Of a stretch of DNA of 64,000 nucleotides, positions 57,030 to 64,000 are shown piece after piece (the first letter of the stretch is position 1; every line of letters begins with the position of its first letter). The translations under genes were made by a program, and so were the position numbers. The notes beneath the pieces are model-generated. The model searched no databases. It was not told the DNA's origin and saw nothing but the letters and a program-made list of their open reading frames with translations. The DNA is from Hyaloperonospora brassicae (lineage: Eukaryota; Oomycota; Peronosporomycetes; Peronosporales; Peronosporaceae): NCBI GenBank assembly GCA_947650285.1, contig CANTFL010000080.1, forward strand, positions 1-64,000, given 5' to 3'.

Positions 57030-58570
57030 TTATGCGAGCGGAGATTCAATCGACCGAGAAAAGTTGGCGGCAACAGCCTCCGCCAACGAACTCCACATGA
57101 TCGCGCTGTCATTCGCTGCCGAGTAGTCCAGCGTGTCGGCGTTCCACATGCCGACGCCGCGCAGCCCGAGCTCGCGAACGAGGGCGTACTTGTCCCTCAA
57201 GCTGCGCGGATTGTCGAACCAGATCTGCAACGGCTGCCCCTCTGACGAATACGAGACGAAAGGCGTCTGTGTCACTGGGTCCCATTGTTCGACAAGCCCT
57301 TGGCGCTCGATCAGTCGCCGAATGTCGCCGTAGTCCACTTGTTGACCGGTTGCGTCGCTGCAAGGGGCACCAAAGAACGGCATTGGCTCGATCGGACACC
57401 ATGGAGCGTTGTCAAGTCCTCCTCCCTCTCGTTCGAGACACTGATAGCGATAGCCGTACCATGGCACGCCCAGTACCAGTTTATCTGGCGTGACGTCGTA
57501 CGCGAGAAGAAACTCTTGCAGTCCTTGCTTCACGAGCGCGAACGGCGAGTTGGCGCCAGCAACGCACGTATCGTACACTTGACTGCGCATGTCGTACGAC
57601 ATGACAAACAGAAAGTCGGCAGCGAGACTGAGCTCGCGCCACGGATAGTAGCGGCCGTCGATGCCTCGAGGTGCCCAAGGCACGTCAAACGTGATCTGCA
57701 GTTGTATGGGTAGCGCGCATGGTTCCGACATTAACGCCATGGTCATCAAATGCCTCGCAGGTCAGCCACACACAAGCACAACAAACCTGCGCGTTCATCG
57801 TGAGTGCATGCTGCTCGAGCTCAACACGCAGCTCGTTCACGAGCGACCCGAGGCAACGTGAGGTGGCCCCGTGCATGGGCTTCTCCGTGTCAATGTTGAC
57901 CCCATCAGCGTAGTTCAGCACGATCTTCGAGTAGGCTGCCTAGAACATCGAATGCCGTGCAGCGCAATGTATCAGTGACATCATCTACCGGTTGCGTCGT
58001 GTCCATTCTGACTGCTATGTACCTTGATCCAGTCCTGCCGTGCAGTCCCGTTGCACAGTTGGAGCACATCGTCAAAGTTGTGTTTCACCACCACCTTCAC
58101 GCCTTTGCTGTGCGCATGACAGAGCAGCTGCTTGTCTTCGTTCCAGGCTACGGTTGTGAGCTGACAAGAAGAGACCACCACACACACCTCTGTCAGTTGG
58201 AACAAAAGCCCCAAGTGCGTGGCTCAAAGCCCCTCAACGGTGTGCACGTGCGTACCGCGTCCCAGTCATAGTGCCTCCAGCGATCATCTGTTGCGACAGA
58301 AAAGGCAAACACTTCGTTCCGAGCCGTTTTGCCACTGAAATCGATAGGGAGACACAGTGACAAAAGGCTGAGCTCGCTACGGCTATCGCTGCTATTGCTG
58401 TTCGAGCACGGGCAGTCGCGCAGACGAGCGCGGTCCTCGTGCGTCAAGCGGTCCTCAAAGAGCCTCTCGAGCTCATAGACCCGAACAGCGTGAACGAGGC
58501 CCGCAGCCGTCGCTAGTAGCAGTAGCAGCAATGCAACAAGCAGTCGTAACGGCAGTAGCAGCAGTAGCAT
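57030..58570 (-). CDS. di-N-acetylchitobiase-like GH18 hydrolase
   Basis: Four exons (58,570-58,256; 58,160-58,023; 57,939-57,787; 57,695-57,030) give 423 residues. Residues 1-28 are a strong signal peptide (MLLLLLPLRLLVALLLLL). The GH18 barrel follows. The catalytic DxxDxDxE strand reads DGVNIDTE (about 165), with the acid/base Glu kept. Later barrel motifs are FLFVMSYDMRS, LVLGVPWYGYRY and GVGMWNADTLDY. Chitobiases release GlcNAc from the reducing end of N-glycan cores or chitin oligomers in a lysosome-like compartment. The start was chosen at the Met directly before the Leu run rather than the upstream one at 58,654. Confidence 0.9.
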
Positions 58571-59434
58571 CGATGGGTACAAACACACAAACGCGCGAGC
58601 GAGCGACGACGCGGTTGTACCCAAGTTGGCGTGCGCTGCTCGAGGGGGGTACATGGTACCACTGACGATCTGATTTGATTACGCACAAAGCAAATGATTG
58701 CAGCGCAGAAAACGATTATCTTTCGGTGGTCGGACCCTACCGACCTGCACTGGTCATGCGCGATGGGCACGAACGCCGTGTCACATGTGAGGAATGGGAA
58801 ACTGGGAAGAAGCTATTGCTGCATAGATCGGACGGTAGCTGGCACGCGCTTGCAGCCGCCGTGGATCGTCGCTCAGTCGGCAATGATTGTTGCTAAGAAC
58901 ATGAAGCAATGTACGTGTTGTATATTCCTGTCGAGAACGACGGGGGCGCTCGCTCGCGACTTGCTGCTGTGTCTTGTTGCAAGCTATAACAAGTTTTGGC
59001 GTGCGCAGCTGTGCTCGTAGGACTCCATCTATAACCAGGACGGAGAACGCAGTACTTTGACACTGGCTGCGGTACACTGACAATGATGTCATCGCAGACT
59101 ACATCGTCGTAGCTGCAGGAGTGGAACTTGCACTCGCCATTTGATCGAGCGAAGATGTGAGTCCGCTACTCACAGAGTCACACGATTGATCGGTTGCCGG
59201 AACCTTATCAGTGCGACGTCAGCGACGATGGTCGAGTAACAAAGAGGAACATACCAAAGTCCATACGGTACAAGCTCACGCGAATGAGAACTTTGATGCA
59301 TCGAATTGTCTCCTCTGATCGTCATGATGGTCATGGCCGTTACGATGTATGATGCATCGACGCTGACACGTCGATGCGCTCATGACTCGTGCAGACCAAA
59401 CAGAACTCTCAGCGGGACGCGCGCAATCTCGACG
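58571..59434. other. intergenic, no gene seen
   Basis: About 860 bp with only short frames on both strands. Confidence 0.6.
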
Positions 59435-61394
59435 TTACCAAAAAGACAAGCCTTCACGATAACGGCCAACGAGTACCGCTCCCTCACGGCTTGTCTGTAC
59501 GCGTGAAACCTTCACCGATAACGCAGAAAAACGATTAGACCTCAACTTCCACATCCGCAAGTAACGGCAAACGAACCTTGTAAACTGCGACATGAGACTG
59601 GACGCAACTGGCACAAGCTCGAAAACAGTCCACTGACTGACGAGTCGATCATTTGTGTCCCATGACGCAAGTGCTTGTCGTAACTTCTGCCGGTGTCGAG
59701 CTTCCCGTTGCGGCGATCGATCGCATATGCCACCGATTTCTATAATGGTGTAGTTGGCTGACGGGTCTTTGTTTTCTTCTAGCTGCATTCCGACAACAAA
59801 AAAGTGCGGGTCCCACGCACGGTAGGAGAGCGAAGCCAGTGGCAAAGAGCTCACTACCACGACTGGTAGCCAAAGCAACAGCGACACGAGCAGTATGCTG
59901 CCACGCACACCCGCGAAGAAAGCAAAGAACACCAAGTTGGTGGTCACGAGGAAAACCAAAATGGTGAAGAGCAGCGTGCCCAGCAGGAGCTGGCCTACGT
60001 CGTATTCACACGAGTCCACGCGGTGACGCAATACATTGACCTTCTTGCCCAAGAAGAGCTTTGACAGCGACGAAAACAGTCCGAATTGCAGGCTGTTCAG
60101 CTTTGCGAAATAGAGGTAGATCCAACGCGAGTGCCACGTAGTGAGGTTCAGCAGATCCGACATCAGCACTAACTGCAATGTCAAGCCCACGCGCCCGGAC
60201 GCTCGCAAGAGTGTGTGGCCTAGACCTTTGCCGCTCACCAGTGGGAGGATCTCGGCAAAGACGTAACTCCAGATATTGAACCACAAGAGGATACCGTTCC
60301 CCAATATGGAAGCCAGTGGCTTGTTCAGCTTAAAGCCCGCAGGTGCGCCCATTAGCCACTCCACATTACCTCGTAGCAACCCCACCATTGTAGATGGAAA
60401 GCTACCCAACACGCAGCACCTGTCATTCATTACGCACGTTAGAAAAGGGGCACATGTAGCTGCAACAATGTCATCCTCATGATGCTTACACGTTCATGGT
60501 GCAGAATGTTGTAGTCGCCATTTGGTCCAGGTACGTCAGTGCTACGTGTCCGAGCAACATGTCGAAAAGCATAAAACATATCCAGTTGAGCACTTCTAGC
60601 AGCTCCAGTTCTGCAACAACGCATCATGTTGCCGTTCGTCAGATACAAGTGCCACGACCTCGAGCAGCGCTTCACACACTTACGTTCTCGGCGCGACAGC
60701 TCTCGCTCTTTACGCAAACGGTACAACTGCCGCAGACGTATGGGCAAACTCGCTGCGTTGTGCGCTTGTTGAGTCAGCACCGCCATGAACGTCGAAAGGT
60801 CCTGATACAACACAAACACACACAAGATGCAAGAACAAGAGCCTTCAGTCCGACATCATCGTTATCTGCGTCTTCAAGTGCATGTCCAACGCCTACCGCC
60901 ACACTCTTCCCGCCACCAGCCGGAAACCACATTGGAAAGTGCATATCGTGTACAAGGCGCTGACCCGCAGTCGTGACCACCAGCAGCGCCGTGAAAGGCA
61001 CGTAGAAGGAATAGTATCCCACCGTCTCCACCAGCCACGTGATTGTTGCGCTGGTCCCACTTGACGCTGCAGCCGCTCTTGTCTCGCACTTGTTACTACC
61101 AGAGAATCGCTCGCCAATCTGCTGCATCAGATGCGGCGAGTGAAGTGTCTCAAACTCTCCGCGGGCCGCGACGTGCGCGTCGAAGAGGACCACGTGACGG
61201 ACCGTGCGGACGTTTGTGGTCGACAGCAGCACCTCAAGTCCACCAGAGACCTCTTGTTGCAGCTCCAGCGACACGACGCACAGGGCATCTTGAGACAATC
61301 GTTGGCATACTGCAGACGGTACGTGCGCAGCCGACGCGCACGTCGACGACGTCCACAAATGCCGCGGCCAGTACACGACTTTGCAGTCGGTCAT
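59435..61394 (-). CDS. PIGQ: PIG-Q/GPI1, GPI-GlcNAc transferase subunit
   Basis: Four exons (61,394-60,855; 60,801-60,684; 60,610-60,490; 60,419-59,435) give 587 residues, the usual length. Conserved Gpi1 motifs are WLMGAPAGFKLN, LASILGNGILLWFNIWSYV and the multi-pass C-terminal region (GQLLLGTLLFTILVFLV, LLVSLLLWLPVVVV). Gpi1/PIG-Q stabilises the ER complex that transfers GlcNAc to phosphatidylinositol, the first step of GPI-anchor synthesis. The first intron (53 bp, donor GTCGGA) is the least certain boundary. The gene is divergent from the PH-FYVE-phosphatase gene, with 283 bp between starts. Confidence 0.9.
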
Positions 61395-61677
61395 GTTTTG
61401 ACCAGATCCGCTGCGTAGGTGGGTACACAAACCAGACTATAAATAGTACCGTGTGGCCACCAGATGGGTACACTCGTCCGTCACCCACACGTGATGGTGC
61501 CCGTCCCTCCCGCACTATTCGCCGCGACTGGACGCTGTCGCTGTTGATTGGCTGTTTCCCCCTTACCCTACCCCACCCCTCTCACCTTTCAACCCACGAG
61601 CAGACCCATTTCTGTTAAGCCCTTACTTTTTTTTGCGCAGTGGGTTCATTTCCAGAGTGTACCCACGACGCCACGCA
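61395..61677. promoter_or_regulatory. divergent promoter with oomycete initiator
   Basis: 283 bp between start codons. TTCATTTCC at about 61,645-61,653 matches the oomycete initiator core TCAYTYY, 25 bp before the right-hand ATG. T-rich sequence (TTTTTTTTT near 61,630) lies next to it. Confidence 0.55.
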
Positions 61678-64000
61678 ATGGACTTGGAAGGCTTCACGTC
61701 GCGCGCGTGGCTCAGCCACTGGGTCTCGGGCGAAGACGAGCCCGTGAACAACTACTACGAAGACCACAAGCTCATGGAGGGCGCGCTCATTAAGCTCGGC
61801 GACTACGCGCACTTCCGCTACTTTCTGCTGTTCCGCAACGGGCGCTTCTGCTACTACGAGCTGCCCATGCCCGCCGCAGCGCCAGGAGGCGGAGGACCGG
61901 AAGGGCCCAAGCGCGTGCACCTCACGATCACGTCCAAGCACCTGCGGGGGGTCATGATGCTCAACGCGTCGGTGAACGCCAAGGATCTGGCCAAGAGCGA
62001 AGACGAGTACGACGCCGACCTCGTTAAGCGCGGGCTCGTGTTCAACCGCAAGAAGCTCGAGATGCAGCTCAGCGGCTACTCGCCCACGGGGCAACTCATG
62101 TGCTGGAAACTACGGGCGGGGAAAGACGCCGTGTACGTCAAGTGGGAGCGTGCGTTTCGATTGGCACTGCGGCCCATTTGGGTTCAGAATTCCAAGTGCT
62201 GTATGGTCTGCAAGAAGGAGTTTGGCTTTTTCATCCGGCCGCATCACTGCCGGTACGTTGCAGCAATGACAAGTTGGTCGCGTGCTGCTGCTGATGTTGT
62301 GATTGTTGTGCTTGTTTTGGGCCCCGACGTCGACTCGGCTGTTTGTTTCGTCCACTGTTGTGCAGCAAGTGCGGCACGTGCATGTGCGACGAGTGCTCGG
62401 TGTTTGTCCCGCGACTGCCGATGCAGGGGTACTATGAAGAAGTTCGAATCTGCAGGGACTGTTCGCCTGTCAAGATCCAGCGATCGGCGCTGAAGTTAGG
62501 CACGCTTGTACTAGTGTATGGGATTTTGGTTGGCCGAGTCGTGCAGGTCGATGCCGCCGATGACTCTGCGGACGGACGTGCGTTCGTGAATGTGGAGCTT
62601 GTCAAAAAAGGCAACCAGCTCCAGCGATTTCCACTAGAGCGCGTTGAGCTGTACTCGGATGCAGTGTTGTCAGCCAACCGTATCAAGAATGCCATCCGGC
62701 AGCACCTCTCGTACGCTGTCTTTCGTACGCAGCTCAATTTCAACACATGGAATCTGCTGGAAACCGTGCAAGAACAGCGCACGGTGCAGATGGTACGGAT
62801 ACTCAATAAGTCGACGAGTGTCAACGAACTTCACTCGATGGTGCCGATGCTCGGCACGCTGGACATGATGCAGTTCCCTGACGATGACGTTTCGGAAGAG
62901 AGTCGTGTGAAAAAGTCGCTCTCGCATTATCGAGGTGTCCACGTCTCGTTTCCGCTGCGCCTTGATACGGCAAAGAGGCTGATCAATCAGTTTCGCAATG
63001 GCATATTGCTGCATCGCGTTTTCGTGCGGCAGATCCTGGATGAATCCGAACGCTTGTTTCGGACCGTGCACCAGTCACCTATGAATGAGATCGAGATACC
63101 GATGGGTGTGCAGCTGGTCGTAGTAGGCGATTTGCATGGACAGTTGGAAGACCTGCTCACAATCTTGGACAAGAACGGTATACCAAGCAGCAAGACATGG
63201 TACCTGTTCAACGGCGACTTTGTCGACCGTGGATCGCACGGAGTCGAAGTCATCTTGCTTTTGCTGATTTTCAAGCTACTGTACCCCAACTTCGTCTTCT
63301 TGAATCGCGGAAACCACGAGGAACAAATGATCAATGAGGCTTTCGGATTCGAAGATGAGGTGCACATGAAGTACGGTACTGACAACGATGAAGTCGCGGG
63401 ATGGTCCGGTCCAGGCACATCACTCAACTACTCGCCGATGAAGCTCTTTCATATGTTTGAGACAGTGTTTGACTTGTTCCCGATCTTCGCACTGCTGAAC
63501 AAGCGCATCTTTATTGTGCATGGCGGGCTAAGCAACCACGAAAACGTCACGATCGATGAGCTGCTTCAGCTCGACTACAGGCGCAATATTCCGACACAGG
63601 GCACAAGCCGTGCGGACGAGATCTTTACGCATTTGATGTGGAGTGATCCAGGTGGCGAAGACGGGTGGAGACCGTCAAGTCGAGGAGCTGGTGTCGAATT
63701 CGGTCCCGATATCACGAAAGCGTTTTGCGCGCAGAATGGATTGAGTCTCATCATCCGGTCGCACGAGTGTCGAGCAGAAGGATTTGACATCGTCCACGAC
63801 GGTCTACTTCTGACTGTGTTTTCAGCATCGAGCTACTGCGGTTCTCAGACCAACAAGGGTGCTTACGTTCAGCTGGAATTGGGAGAGGACGGTGAAATCG
63901 AGCCTCACGTGGTGCAATACTCTTCGCAGCCGCTTCAGCAGCTGAGAGATGCAGGGCGAAACGAGTGGCGTAAAAAAGCGCAGCGATTGGAGCGGAGAAC
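61678..64000 (+). CDS. PH-FYVE-PPEF-like serine/threonine phosphatase, partial
   Basis: Exon 1 is 61,678-62,252; exon 2 runs from 62,366 past the window end (at least 736 residues, C-terminus missing). Residues about 30-175 look like a PH domain (GALIKLGDYAHFRYFLLF ... YVKWERAFRLAL). The FYVE zinc finger spans the intron (CCMVCKKEFG, RPHHCRKCGTCMCDECS, RICRDC) with the PI3P-binding R-HHCRxCG signature. The C-terminal half is a PPP phosphatase with GDLHGQ, GDFVDRGS, NRGNHEEQ, VHGGLSNHE and RSHEC metal and catalytic residues, closest to PPEF/RdgC by the NGDFVDRG...NRGNHE spacing. It is probably an endosome-recruited phosphatase; regulation through the linker is unknown. No stop is met before 64,000. 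Confidence 0.9.

Noticed and set aside
1..64000. tRNA or rRNA genes
   Set aside because: I looked for tRNA-like arms and rRNA-like sequence and found none that I could support by eye; a covariance-model scan would be decisive.

Overview
The window looks like nuclear DNA of an oomycete of the Peronosporales (Phytophthora or a downy mildew). The reasons are compact genes with short GT-AG introns (about 50-110 bp), oomycete-type initiator motifs (TCATTYY) close to start codons, oomycete-style Copia and Gypsy retroelements, and an architecture (PH-FYVE-phosphatase in one polypeptide) of the kind oomycetes are known for. The species cannot be fixed from the sequence alone.

The window has two compartments. 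Positions 1 to about 22,916 are a gene-free repeat block. It begins with a decayed Copia family: RT-RNase H at 263-1505, followed within 40 bp by gag-protease-integrase at 1545-4112, with another integrase fossil at 7084-7620. AT-rich unique or fossil DNA follows, and then a second Copia family (gag-protease 10,571-11,320; integrase/linker 12,470-13,064; RT 21,024-21,550; RNase H 22,370-22,735). That second Copia is split by a complete, young LTR/Gypsy element at 13,065-21,023 on the minus strand. The Gypsy element has 393/394-bp LTRs that are about 99% identical, a 5-bp target duplication with one mismatch, a polypurine tract, gag, protease, RT, RNase H, integrase and a chromodomain-like tail. 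It also carries a long antisense gene relic. Its whole length, LTRs included, is packed with short perfect inverted repeats, which is the most unusual signal in the window.

Positions about 23,360-64,000 are a dense housekeeping island, annotated here at exon level. In order: signal peptidase subunit SPC1 (+), SET/NAP histone chaperone (-), a membrane-anchored GH63-like glycosidase (+), a DEK_C/TFIIS-N protein (-), a cysteine-less ferredoxin-fold mitochondrial protein (+), a PPPDE/DeSI isopeptidase (-), a CxxC-rich membrane protein (+), holo-ACP synthase (+), class II HMG-CoA reductase with a large C-terminal extension (-), peroxisomal 3-ketoacyl-CoA thiolase with a PTS2-like N-terminus (+), a secreted acidic single-pass protein (+), NSUN5-type rRNA methyltransferase (-), HIRA histone chaperone (+), an RWP-RK transcription factor (-), di-N-acetylchitobiase (-), PIG-Q/GPI1 (-), and a PH-FYVE-PPEF-like phosphatase (+) that runs off the right edge.

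Four neighbouring pairs are head to head with only 147-303 bp between start codons (DEK/TFIIS-ferredoxin, HMGR-thiolase, NSUN5-HIRA, PIG-Q-PH/FYVE/phosphatase), so bidirectional promoters are likely. The genes cover secretory-pathway and GPI biosynthesis, chromatin assembly, rRNA modification, mitochondrial and peroxisomal metabolism. They look like ordinary core genes next to a transposon-rich sector, as in two-compartment oomycete genomes.
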